NCBI GenBank assembly: GCA_963832725.1
Contig: CAWHVG010000001.1
Coordinates: forward strand, 248,001 to 312,000
DNA: 64,000 bases
Direction: 5' to 3'
Source: JAEZBP01 sp963832725
GTDB lineage: Bacteria; Myxococcota_A; Polyangia; Polyangiales; Sandaracinaceae
Of this stretch, positions 40,069 through 48,793 are shown piece after piece. How positions within the stretch are numbered: position 1 is the stretch's first letter; each line of letters opens with the position of its first letter. Both the position numbers and the translations under genes were made by a program. The notes beneath the pieces were generated by a model. That model worked only from the letters and a program-made list of their open reading frames with translations, was not told where the DNA came from and did no database searches.

Positions 40069-41005
40069 ATGAGCGACGCGATCCACGAAGCGAAGGTGCT
40101 GGCTCAGAGCGCGGGGGTGCGGCGGCTGGACGACGAGGTCTTCCGCATCTCGGGCGAGGACGCGCGGAGCTGGCTCGGCGGGCAGATCTCGAACGACATC
40201 CGCGGGATGGAGCGCGGCGACGCCGTCTACACGCTGGTGCTGGATGTCCGCGGGAAGATCCTCGCCGACGGCTGGGTGCTCGAGCGAGGCGACGACCTCG
40301 TCATGGTGGTGCCGCACGGAACGCGCGCCATCCTCGAGGCGCACTTCGATAAGTACATCGTGATGGAGGACGTCGAGCTGGACGCTCTCGACGATGTCGT
40401 GGTCACCGTCCAGGGGCCGAGGGCGAGCGAAGTGGCCGAGCGCGCGAGCGCGCCGAGCTTCCCCTGCGATCGACTCGGGCTGGGGGGACGCGATCTGCTG
40501 GTGCCGAGCGCCGACGCCGACGCGCTGGAGCGCGATCGCACCGGGGCGGCAGAGGCGATCGGAGGCGGCCGGGTCGGCGAGGCCGGGTGGGAGCTGGCGC
40601 GGCTCCGGGCGGGCCGGCCGCGCTTCGGCGTCGATTTCGGGCCGGCGAACTACCCTCAGGAGGTTGGCCTCGAGCAGCTCGCCGTGTCGTTCGACAAAGG
40701 GTGCTACCTTGGCCAGGAGGTGGTCTGCACCCTTCAGAACCGCGGTCAGCTCTCCAGACGACTGGTCGCGCTCACGGCGGGCGATCTGCAGGCCGAGCTC
40801 GAGCTGCGGCAGGGCGAGAAGAGAGTGGGGCAAATTCGCATCAGTCGCGAACGATCCCGAAGCGGGGGTCGTCCGCGGGTTTGGCTATGTGAAGCGGCTC
40901 GCCGCGACGCCGGGGGCGATCCTCGCCAGCGACCGCGGCGACGTGCTAGTCATCCAGATCCTAGGCGAGAAGCCCCCTTCCGGGTCGACTCCGGGAGCCC
41001 TATGA
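40069..41005 (+). CDS. ygfZ: YgfZ/GcvT-like folate-binding Fe-S repair protein (one apparent frameshift)
   Basis: About 311 residues after removing one extra base near 40837. The hallmark motif FDKGCYLGQEVV (K-G-C-Y-x-G-Q-E) is present, together with an N-terminal ISGEDARSWLGGQISNDI and VDFGPANYPQEVGLEQLAVS. YgfZ proteins use tetrahydrofolate to help build or repair some Fe-S enzymes. The frame break lies in the C-terminal beta-barrel. Deleting one C gives VGQIASVANDPEAGVVRGF, and the protein ends at 41005. In the unshifted frame the sequence would run on into the next gene, giving a false fusion. It is followed by an A-type Fe-S carrier, consistent with a shared job. Confidence 0.88.
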
Positions 41006-41037
41006 TTCGAAGAGCGAGTCAGAAACGGACGGAAATC

Positions 41038-41361
41038 ATGCTCTCACTCACAGACAAGGCTGCCGACAAGGTGAAGGAGATCCGCGACGCGGAGGGCTTG
41101 GGCGCCCAGGGCCTGCGCGTGCGCGTGATTGGCGGAGGCTGCTCGGGGTTCACCTACGACCTCTTCTTCGAGGACGAGACCACCGAGTTCGACCAGACGT
41201 TCGAGTCGGAAGGCGTGCCCCTCTACATCGACATGATGAGCCTCCAGTACCTGGAGGGGACCCAGATCGACTACGTGGAGGGCCTGCACGGGGCCGGGTT
41301 CAAGTTCGTGAACCCCAAGGCCAAGTCCACCTGCGGCTGCGGCTCGAGCTTCAGCGCCTGA
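41038..41361 (+). CDS. erpA: A-type iron-sulfur carrier (HesB/IscA/ErpA family)
   Basis: 107 residues. The three Fe-S ligands are in their expected places: Cys35 in IGGGCSGFTYDL, and Cys99 and Cys101 in STCGCGSSF at the C terminus. It transfers [4Fe-4S] or [2Fe-2S] clusters to apoproteins. The ATG at 41038 gives the usual family start (MLSLTDKAADKVKEIRD). An in-frame ATG at 41002 overlapping the ygfZ stop (ATGA) would add twelve residues and cannot be excluded. The subtype (ErpA versus IscA) is not certain. It is followed by a strong terminator before rpoH. Confidence 0.93.
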   Translation: MLSLTDKAADKVKEIRDAEGLGAQGLRVRVIGGGCSGFTYDLFFEDETTEFDQTFESEGVPLYIDMMSLQYLEGTQIDYVEGLHGAGFKFVNPKAKSTCGCGSSFSA

Positions 41362-41384
41362 GCGCCCGCGGCCTCGCGCCATCG

Positions 41385-41416
41385 CCCCCGGGCCCTCACG
41401 GGCTCGGGGGTTTTCG
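41385..41416 (+). terminator. Rho-independent terminator after the Fe-S carrier
   Basis: Stem CCCCCGGGCCC (41385-41395) with GGGCTCGGGGG (41400-41410), 10 of 11 pairs, loop TCAC, then TTTTCGTTT. It separates the ygfZ-erpA unit from rpoH. Confidence 0.88.
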
Positions 41417-41462
41417 TTTCCGTCATCGATCCGCATCGCCCACCCCTGCGAACCGCAAATTC

Positions 41463-41621
41463 CGTTACGGAACGTAAGCGTCTGCGAACTGGCTTCTCCG
41501 CAGGGCCTTCACGTTTCTTCACGGACCGACGGCCCTGCGAGCGCTAGGTTGTGGCTCCGACGGGGCGCGGGTGCCCCAGATGGGCTTGACGGCCCAGGCC
41601 GACAACGTTACGTAACGTTAG
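41463..41621. promoter_or_regulatory. Two matching palindromic sites upstream of rpoH
   Basis: CGTTACGGAACGTAAG (41463-41478) and CGTTACGTAACGTTAG (41606-41621) agree at 14 of 16 positions and lie 143 bp apart. The second contains the perfect 16-bp palindrome AACGTTACGTAACGTT (41604-41619); the first is TTACG-GAA-CGTAA. A TTGACG (41586-41591) sits 12 bp before the second palindrome, which would overlap a -10 region. They look like a paired operator controlling the sigma-factor gene. Confidence 0.6.
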
Positions 41622-41665
41622 CTTCGATTCGACCCGCTTTGGGTCCCTCCAGGAAGGAGCAGGCG

Positions 41666-42514
41666 ATGGCGATCTCCGACAACGACGGCCCTCTCTCGCG
41701 CTACATGGAGCGCGTTCGCAGCTTGCCCGTCCTCAGCCGCGAGGCCGAGCACGAGCTGGCGGTGAAGGTGCAGGCCGGCGATCAGGACGCCGCCGACCGC
41801 CTGGTCGAGGCCAACCTGCGCTTCGTGGTCGCGGTGGCCCTCTCGTACCGGCGCTACGGTATCCCGATCTCCGACCTGCTCGCCGAGGGCAACCTCGGCC
41901 TGATGATGGCGGTGAAGAAGTTCGATCCCCATCGCGGGACGCGCTTCGTCACCTACGCTGGCTACTGGATCCGGGCGTACGTGCTCGATCTGGTGGTCCG
42001 CTCGACCACGATGGTCGGCGCGGGCTCCGGGCCGCTGCGGAGCAAGCTCTTCTTCCGGCTCCGGCGCGAGCGCGCGAAGGTCGCCAACCTGACGAGCGAT
42101 CCGCGCGAGCGCATCGCGATGATGGCGGAGCGCTTTCAGGTGTCCGAGCAGAAGATGGAGCACATGCTCCGGCGGCTCGACGCCCGGGACGTATCGCTGG
42201 ACGCGCCGCTGCACGACGACGCGGCGACCACGATGCTCGACGCGCTGCCCGAGACGGACGAAAACCAAGAGGTCGTGTACCTCGACACCGAGCGCAAGCA
42301 GATCATCGAGGCGCACCTCGGCGACGCGATGCAGGGGCTCGACAAGCGCGAGCGCTACATCCTCGAGCAGCGCTTCATGAGCGATCAGGAGGTCTCCCTC
42401 GCGGCGCTCGGACGCGAGCTCGGGGTCTCCCGCGAGCGCGCGCGGCAGCTCGAAGCCCGCGCCAAGAAGAAGCTCAAGAAGCAGCTCTCCGGGCTCCAGC
42501 TCGACGCCGCCTGA
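41666..42514 (+). CDS. rpoH: Sigma-32-type RNA polymerase sigma factor
   Basis: 282 residues. Region 1.2 is SRYMERVRSLPVLSREAEHELAV. Region 2 is LVEANLRFVVAVALSYRRYGIP, with DPHRGTRFVTYAGYWIRAYVLD at the -10 contact. Directly after comes LRSKLFFRLRRERAKV, a good match to the RpoH box. Region 4 is LDKRERYILEQRFMSDQEVSLAALGRELGVSRERARQLEARAKKKLKKQL. The ATG at 41666 follows AAGGAG by 6 bp. Myxobacteria carry several heat-shock/developmental sigma-32 paralogues, so this may not be the main heat-shock sigma factor. Paired palindromes upstream suggest dedicated control. Confidence 0.9.
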   Translation: MAISDNDGPLSRYMERVRSLPVLSREAEHELAVKVQAGDQDAADRLVEANLRFVVAVALSYRRYGIPISDLLAEGNLGLMMAVKKFDPHRGTRFVTYAGYWIRAYVLDLVVRSTTMVGAGSGPLRSKLFFRLRRERAKVANLTSDPRERIAMMAERFQVSEQKMEHMLRRLDARDVSLDAPLHDDAATTMLDALPETDENQEVVYLDTERKQIIEAHLGDAMQGLDKRERYILEQRFMSDQEVSLAALGRELGVSRERARQLEARAKKKLKKQLSGLQLDAA

Positions 42515-42619
42515 GAATCGCGCGACGCTCCGAAGCGGGCTCGGCTCACCGCCGGGCCCGCTCTCGCGTGCGCCATCCGACGACTCGACGGATAGCGCCG
42601 GTCGAGGTCGACGAGAGCC

Positions 42620-42787
42620 ACCTCGGAGGGGGGCCGAGGTCGACCGCGGTCGACGGGACGCACCTCGGGCGGTGGTCGAGGTCGACCGCGGTCGACGGGA
42701 CGCACCTCGGACGCTGGTCGAGGTCGACCGCGGTCGACGGGACGCACCTCGGATGCTGGTCGAGGTCGACCGTCGGCGACGCTCGCT
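42620..42787. repeat. 42-bp tandem repeat, about four units
   Basis: Units begin at 42620, 42662, 42704 and 42746; the last diverges after ~28 bp. Units 1-3 each contain the perfect palindrome GTCGACCGCGGTCGAC. The repeat lies in the 415-bp gap (42515-42929) between rpoH and the giant TPR gene. Its frame stays open because the period is a multiple of three, but the translation is arginine-rich and has no ribosome binding site. The rest of the gap has no recognised content. Confidence 0.9.
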
Positions 42788-42929
42788 CAGGCGGGGCCGG
42801 GGGAGCCCGCGAGGGCACGCCCGGCACCGCCCACGCCGGTCCCGCGGTGAGCGCGTCGGGAGGAGACCCTCGCGCTCGACGGGCGGCTGTCGTATCGTCG
42901 GCTGCCTTTTTTCTTGGGAAGGGCGCGAC

Positions 42930-45900
42930 ATGGCCGAGCGAGGCAAGCGCGAGCGCGGCGACCACACGATGGACGTGCAGCTCGACGACGTGGAAGACGC
43001 CGGGCACGAGGATCCGTCGTTGAGCCAACTCCTCGGCGAGCTGGAGAGCGAGGTCGCGGCGCCGCGCTCTTCGCTGCCGCCGCCACTGCCACAGCGGGAC
43101 TCGGCAGCGCCGCGAGCTCGGACCAAACCGGCGCGCAGCGCCCGACCAAGCGCTCCTCCGCCGCCGCTGCCCGGCACGCCTTCAGCGCCACCGAGCACGC
43201 CGCCCAGAACGAGCACGCCGCCCAGAACGAGCACGCCGCCCAGAACGAGCACGCCGCCCAGAACGAGCACGCCGCCCAGAACGAGCACGCCGCCCAGAAC
43301 GAGCACGCCGCCCAGAACGAGCACGCCGCCCGGAACGAGCACGCCGCCCAGAACGAGCACGCCGCCCGGAACGAGCCGCACGCCGCCGGGGGCGCGTCCC
43401 GCGAGCATCCCTCCGCCGCTGCCGCCGGCGCGTTCGGGGCGCGGGCCTCGATCGGTGCCGCCACCGCCGCCGGAGCGGACGCGAACGCGCGGTTTGGGGC
43501 GACCGGCCTCGATCCAACCGCCGCGTTCGGGCACCCCGACGGCGCCCGGAATGACCGCGCCCGAGGAGAGCGAGACCGACGCGCCGGGGGCGGGCGAAGC
43601 GCTGCGGGAGGCCGCGAAGGATCTGGCGGAGCGCTGGATCGCCGAGCTGGCGGAGACGAAGGACCGCGCGCGGAAGGCGCGGCTCGGCTACGAGCTCGGC
43701 CGCCTCTTCGAGGGGCCGCTGCGCGATCCGAACAAAGCAGCCGCCCACTACGAGACCGCGCGCGCGAACGCCCCCGATCACCTGCCGACGTTGCGCGCCG
43801 CACGCCGGGTTGCCCTCGCCCGTGGCGACCACCGCGCCGCGCTCCCGCTCTTCGACGCCGAAGCCCGCATCACGGCCGACTCCCGCCGCAAGGCCGCGCT
43901 CCTCTACGCCAAGGCACGCTTGATGGAGGACGCGCTCGGCCAGCGGGACGAAGCGCGCGCCGTCTACGCCAAGGCCGCCGAGCTCGACCGCAAGGACGCC
44001 TCGATCCTCAAGGCGCTGGAACAGCGCGATCTCGATCAGCCCGACAAGCTCGAGCGCACCTACGAGCGCGAGGCGAACGCCATCGCGTCCGACCCGCGGC
44101 ATCGCGCAGCGCTCGTGGTGGAGCGGGCCCGCGTGGTCGAGCGTCGCGAAGGGCGCGTGGACGCCGCCATCGAGCTCTACGAGACGGCGCTCGAGCTCGA
44201 TCCGCACGCACGAGCCGCGCGCGACGCGCTCGAGCGCTTGGCCTCCCAGCACGGCCGGTGGCGGGAGCTGATCCGCGCCCTGACGCTCACCGCCGAGCAG
44301 AGCGGCGAGGCCGAGACCCGCGCCTTCGCGCTCTACCGCATCGGGCGGATCCACGCCGAGCGGCTCGGCAACCGCGAGGAAGCGATCGCGTCGCTCTCCC
44401 GCGCCGCCGAGGAGCGTCCCGATGATCCGCTGGTGCTCGAGGAGCTCGCGGCCCTCTACACCCGCGCCGAGCGCTTCGACGCGCTGGTGGCCGTGCTCGC
44501 GCGGCTCGCGGAGACGACCACCGACGCCGGCGAGCAGCTCGCCTCTTGGCATCGCATCGGGCAGCTTCAGGACGAGCGGCTCGGTCGCGCCGAGGACGCG
44601 CGGGCCGCCTACGAGCGCGCGCTGGCGCTGGATCCGACCCACGTGCCGACGCTGCAAGCGCTCGGTCGGCTCTACGAAGCCGCCGGCGCCTGGGACGCGC
44701 TGGCGGCGATGCACCTCGCCGAGGCCGAGGCGGTCGACGACCCGAAGCGCGGGGCCGCGGCCCACGCACGCGTGGCCGAGGTGCTCGAACGGCGCGGCGA
44801 GAGGATCGAGGAGGCGATGGCGCACCACGCGCGCGCCCTGAGCCTCACGCCCGGCTATGCACCCTCGTTCAAGGCCCTGACCCGCCTCTACGCCCAGGTC
44901 GGCAAGCATCGCGAGCTGATCGAGCTCTACGAGCGGGCGGTCGAGCAGGCGGGCGAGCCCGAGCCGGCCGTCAGCCACCTCTTCAAGATCGGCGGCATCT
45001 ACGAGGACGCCCTCGGCGAGCACGCGCAGGCGGCGCACACCTACCGGCGGATCCTCGACCTCGATCCGAAGAGCCTCGGCGCGCTGCACGCCCTGCAGCG
45101 GGCCACCGAGCGCGCGGGCCGGCACGGGGAGCTGGTCGAGGCGCTGGAGCAGGAGGCCGCGCTCCGCGGCGACGACGCGAGATCGGTCGAGCTCCTCTCC
45201 CGCGCCGCCGAGATCCTCGATGAGCAGCTGCACGATCAGGACGGCGCGATCGCGCGCTACCGCCGCGTGCTGGAGCTCGACGCCCGGCACTCGCACTCCA
45301 TCGCCGGGCTCGGACGCATCTATCACCGCGCCGGGCGCTGGGAGGATCTGATCGATCTCTACCGGCGCGAGCTCGCGCTGGAGAAGGACGCGCGCGCCGG
45401 CGCCGCGCTGCTGCACAAGATGGCGCTCCTGTCGGAAGAGCGGATGGGCGACGAGGAAGAGGCCCTCGCGTGCTTTCGGCAAGCCGTGGAGCTCGATCCG
45501 ACGCACCGGCCCTCGCTGAGCGCGCTGGCGCGGAGGCTGAGCGACCGCGGCGAGCACGCCGAGCTGGTGAAGGTGCTCGAGCTCACCCTGAAGGGGCTCG
45601 GCGATCCGGCGGCGCGGGCGCGGGTGGCCTTCCGGCTCGGCGAGGTCCTCGAGCGGCTGGAGCGACCCGATCGGGCGTCGGCGGCCTACGAGAGCGCGCT
45701 CGCGGCGGCACCGGGATACCCGCCGGCCTCGAGCGCGGTGGCGCGACTGCGCGCCGCCCAGGGCTCGTGGCGGCGGCTCGCGGATCAACTGGAACGAGAA
45801 GCCGCGAGCGCGTCGAGCCCGGCGGTGGCGGTGGCGCGACTCGCGCAGGCCGGAGATCTGTGGGCGCGCTCGCTCGGAGACCCGCGACGCGCCGCCGACT

Positions 45901-48512
45901 GCTACGAGCGGGCGCTGGAGCTCGCGCCGCGGCACCTCGAGTCATGGCTCGCGCTGGAGGCGCTCTATCGAAAGCTCTCCCGGCAGGACGCGCTGGCGAA
46001 GGTGTACGGGACTCTGGCCCGCGTGCTCAACGATCCGGGTGCGCGCGTCGCCGCGCTCCGCGAGCTGGCCCGAATCCAAGCCCGGGCGGGCGCCTCTGAC
46101 GAGCTCAGGCCGATCCACGAGGCGATCCTCGGCCTGGCCCCCGACGACCCCGGCGCGCTGGAGGCGCTCGAGGCCATCGCGCTCGAGCAGGGCGACCGAG
46201 CGCTCCTGGCGAAGGTCGACCGTCATCTCGTGAAGACCGCCGGCGACGCGAAGATCGCCGCCGCGTATCAGACCCGCCTCGCCGAGTCGCTGGAAGCGGC
46301 CGGCGACCCTGCCGCCCTGGACGCGTACCGCGCCGCGCTCGACTCCGACGCGGAGAGCATCGCGGCCGCCCGCGGGATGGCGCGCGTCGCCGCCCGCGCC
46401 GGAAAGCCGGAGGCCGTGGTCGACGCGGCGCGACGGCAGGCGGCGGTGGCCCCGGAGCCGCGGGTGGCGGCGCGTCATCTGGTGGAGGCCGCGAAGGTCG
46501 TGCACGCGGAGCTGCGCGATCCGGGGGGCGCGGCGAAGGACTACGAGCGCGCGCTCGAGCTCTGGCCGGACGACGCCGACGCCGCCGCCGGACTGACCCG
46601 GATCTTGGTGGACGCGGGGCAGGCAGCGCGCGCCGCCGACCGTCTCGGCCGAGCGGCGTCGAGCGCGAGCTCGTCCGAGCGCGTGGCCGCGCTCTGGATG
46701 GAGGTGGCCCGACTGCGTGCGGACCGCCTCGACAACCTGCCCGGTGCCCTCGCCGCGCTCGAGCGCGTGCTCAAGGGCTCACCCAACCACGTCCCGACCC
46801 TCCGCCGGATGGCCGAGCTGCATCTGCGCGAGGAGCGTTGGCAGGACGCGGCCTCGCTCTTGGCGAAGGTCGTGGCGCTGACCTCCGACCGGCAGGTCCT
46901 GGAGGCCGCCCATCTCGCGCTCGCTCGCATCTGGGCCGAGCACCTCGACGACCTGCCCCGCGCGCTGGTGAGCCTGCAGGCGGTGCTCTCGCTCGAGGCC
47001 GATCATCCCGAGGCGCTGCTCCGGCTCGCCGACGTCGCCGCGCGCTCCGGCGACCTCGACAAGGCCGCCGACACGCTCCAGCGCCTGGTCGATGGCGCGA
47101 AGTCGCCCGCCGAGCGGGCCGAAGCGCTGCTCCGCGTGGCCGACGTACACGCGGGCGGGGGCGATGACGACGCCGCCAAAGAGGCGGTCCGCGAAGCGCT
47201 GGCGCTCCAGGGTCCGGAGGGAGCCGCCTGCGACCGACACCGGCGGATGGCGGCCACGCATGCGGACTGGGAAGCGCACGCGAGCGCGCTCCGGACCTGG
47301 CTCGAGCGCGCGGGCGGTGAGGATCCGGCGACCATGGAGCGCGCCAGCCTCGAGATCGCGCGAGTACATCGCGAAGAGCTGGCCGATCCGGCCGGCGCGG
47401 TGTCGCTCCTCGAGCGCTCGGCCCGCGCACACCCGAGCTTCGAGCTCCGGCGCGCCTTGGCGCTGACCCTGCGCCTGGCGGGCCGCTACGAAGAGGCGCT
47501 CGCCGAGCTCCGCTCGCTCATCGGGGAGAGCGTCGTGCAGGCGTCGTTGTGGCGGGAGCTCAGCCATACCCTGCGCGCGGCCGGCGACGAGGAAGCCGCG
47601 CGGCGGGCGCTCGTACCGCTGGTGCTCCTGGATCGGGCACACGGCGAGGAGCTGCGGGAGGTGCGCGATCGCAACCCGCAGGTGGCCCGCGCGGCGCCGG
47701 GATCCCTGGACGCGACGATGCTCGAGGCGCTCTACCCGCTTCGCCGCGCCGGCGCGCTGATCCAGCTCTGGCGGCACCTGATGCAGGGGCTGGGGAAGAT
47801 CTATCCGCCCGATTTCGAGGCCTTCGGCGTGTCCAGCCGGGATCGGATGAGCACCCGCTCGCCCGAGCCGATCCGCGCGCTGGCCGATCGCGTGGCGGCG
47901 ATCTTCGACGCCGGCGAGATCCACCTCTACCTCCATCGCGCGCGGGCACGCGGAATCGGAATCGAGCTGAGCACGCCGCCTTCGGTCCTCATCCCGGCGG
48001 CGGTGGCCGACCTCGGCGAAGCGCACCAGGCGTTCACGCTCGCGCGCGCCGGCGCCAACGTCGCGCTCGGCCTGCACGCGGTCGACAAGCTCACGCCGCG
48101 GGAGCTGGAGATCGTCCTCGCGGCCGGGGCGCGCCACACCGTCCCCGGGTTCGGCGCGGGGCTGACCAGCGAGGACATCCTGGAGGACATCAAGAAGCGC
48201 CTGGTCCGCGCGCTTCCCCGCCGGGCGCGCAAGGAGCTCGACGAGCTGGCGCGTGCCTACGTCGAGGCCGGCGAGCAGGACTTCGCCGTGGTGACCGAAG
48301 CAATCGAGGCCAGCGCGTGCCGCGTGGCGCTCTTGGTGTCGGACGACCTCTTGGCGGCGGTGGAGGTGCTCAAGCGGACCGAGCGCGACCTGGCCGAGCT
48401 CTCCGGCGCCGAGCTCTTGACCCACCCCACCGTGAGTCGCTTGGCCCGCTTCTGGGTCTCGCCCGAGGCCGACGCGCTGCGCCGCCGCATGGGATCGGAC
48501 GTGACGAGCTGA
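42930..48512 (+). CDS. Giant tetratricopeptide-repeat protein (about 1,860 residues)
   Basis: Starts at the ATG at 42930 (MAERGKRERGDHTMDVQLDD). Residues ~35-215 are a proline/serine/threonine-rich disordered region that includes ten hexapeptide repeats (TPPRTS). From ~220 to ~1,600 it is made of dozens of TPR-like helix pairs, many with the pattern (E/A)DARAAYERALALDP and YRRILDLDPKSLGALHAL. The last ~250 residues form a distinct conserved-looking domain: LWRHLMQGLGKIYPPDFEAFG, LYLHRARARGIGIELSTPPS, LTPRELEIVLAAGARHTVPGF and VSRLARFWVSPEADALRRRMG. No signal peptide or membrane span is visible, so it is a cytoplasmic scaffold of unknown partner. Confidence 0.85.
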   Translation: MAERGKRERGDHTMDVQLDDVEDAGHEDPSLSQLLGELESEVAAPRSSLPPPLPQRDSAAPRARTKPARSARPSAPPPPLPGTPSAPPSTPPRTSTPPRTSTPPRTSTPPRTSTPPRTSTPPRTSTPPRTSTPPGTSTPPRTSTPPGTSRTPPGARPASIPPPLPPARSGRGPRSVPPPPPERTRTRGLGRPASIQPPRSGTPTAPGMTAPEESETDAPGAGEALREAAKDLAERWIAELAETKDRARKARLGYELGRLFEGPLRDPNKAAAHYETARANAPDHLPTLRAARRVALARGDHRAALPLFDAEARITADSRRKAALLYAKARLMEDALGQRDEARAVYAKAAELDRKDASILKALEQRDLDQPDKLERTYEREANAIASDPRHRAALVVERARVVERREGRVDAAIELYETALELDPHARAARDALERLASQHGRWRELIRALTLTAEQSGEAETRAFALYRIGRIHAERLGNREEAIASLSRAAEERPDDPLVLEELAALYTRAERFDALVAVLARLAETTTDAGEQLASWHRIGQLQDERLGRAEDARAAYERALALDPTHVPTLQALGRLYEAAGAWDALAAMHLAEAEAVDDPKRGAAAHARVAEVLERRGERIEEAMAHHARALSLTPGYAPSFKALTRLYAQVGKHRELIELYERAVEQAGEPEPAVSHLFKIGGIYEDALGEHAQAAHTYRRILDLDPKSLGALHALQRATERAGRHGELVEALEQEAALRGDDARSVELLSRAAEILDEQLHDQDGAIARYRRVLELDARHSHSIAGLGRIYHRAGRWEDLIDLYRRELALEKDARAGAALLHKMALLSEERMGDEEEALACFRQAVELDPTHRPSLSALARRLSDRGEHAELVKVLELTLKGLGDPAARARVAFRLGEVLERLERPDRASAAYESALAAAPGYPPASSAVARLRAAQGSWRRLADQLEREAASASSPAVAVARLAQAGDLWARSLGDPRRAADCYERALELAPRHLESWLALEALYRKLSRQDALAKVYGTLARVLNDPGARVAALRELARIQARAGASDELRPIHEAILGLAPDDPGALEALEAIALEQGDRALLAKVDRHLVKTAGDAKIAAAYQTRLAESLEAAGDPAALDAYRAALDSDAESIAAARGMARVAARAGKPEAVVDAARRQAAVAPEPRVAARHLVEAAKVVHAELRDPGGAAKDYERALELWPDDADAAAGLTRILVDAGQAARAADRLGRAASSASSSERVAALWMEVARLRADRLDNLPGALAALERVLKGSPNHVPTLRRMAELHLREERWQDAASLLAKVVALTSDRQVLEAAHLALARIWAEHLDDLPRALVSLQAVLSLEADHPEALLRLADVAARSGDLDKAADTLQRLVDGAKSPAERAEALLRVADVHAGGGDDDAAKEAVREALALQGPEGAACDRHRRMAATHADWEAHASALRTWLERAGGEDPATMERASLEIARVHREELADPAGAVSLLERSARAHPSFELRRALALTLRLAGRYEEALAELRSLIGESVVQASLWRELSHTLRAAGDEEAARRALVPLVLLDRAHGEELREVRDRNPQVARAAPGSLDATMLEALYPLRRAGALIQLWRHLMQGLGKIYPPDFEAFGVSSRDRMSTRSPEPIRALADRVAAIFDAGEIHLYLHRARARGIGIELSTPPSVLIPAAVADLGEAHQAFTLARAGANVALGLHAVDKLTPRELEIVLAAGARHTVPGFGAGLTSEDILEDIKKRLVRALPRRARKELDELARAYVEAGEQDFAVVTEAIEASACRVALLVSDDLLAAVEVLKRTERDLAELSGAELLTHPTVSRLARFWVSPEADALRRRMGSDVTS
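43197..43376 (+). repeat. 18-bp coding tandem repeat, ten units
   Basis: Ten 18-bp units encode TPPRTS (seven units plus one more) or TPPGTS (two units) inside the disordered N-terminal part of the giant TPR protein. Copies are nearly identical at the DNA level, suggesting recent expansion. Confidence 0.95.
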
Positions 48513-48793
48513 AGGTCCGTCCAAGAAGCGCCCGCCCCTCCGCGGCCGTTCGCTGCTTTGCCACTCCCCGCTTTGCCACCCGCCGCTCTGCCCCTCGTCC
48601 CTCTGCCGCTGGTCGCAGTGCAATCACCGCGAATCCTCACGCCGCCTCGCGGCGGGGCCCGTCTCGAATCGCGGCGCTCGGTCCGATTCGTCGACACCCC
48701 GCGAGGCGGGAACGTCGCGGCGGGCCGCTCGGGCCTTTCGACACGTTTCGAGACCGCGCGGGAGGCTCCGCGTGAGGTAAGCTCGGCCTCCTC

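Noticed and set aside
40069..41361. A single long open frame fusing ygfZ to the Fe-S carrier
   Set aside because: The frame through the junction loses the YgfZ C-terminal domain; one extra base near 40837 explains it, and the true end is at 41005.
42620..42787. 42-bp repeats as a possible CRISPR array
   Set aside because: No spacers separate the units, and no cas genes are present.
43197..43376. Repeat-bearing open frames on the opposite strand and other frames (poly FWAACS, AAQNEH)
   Set aside because: They are shadow frames of the 18-bp coding repeat in the giant TPR gene.
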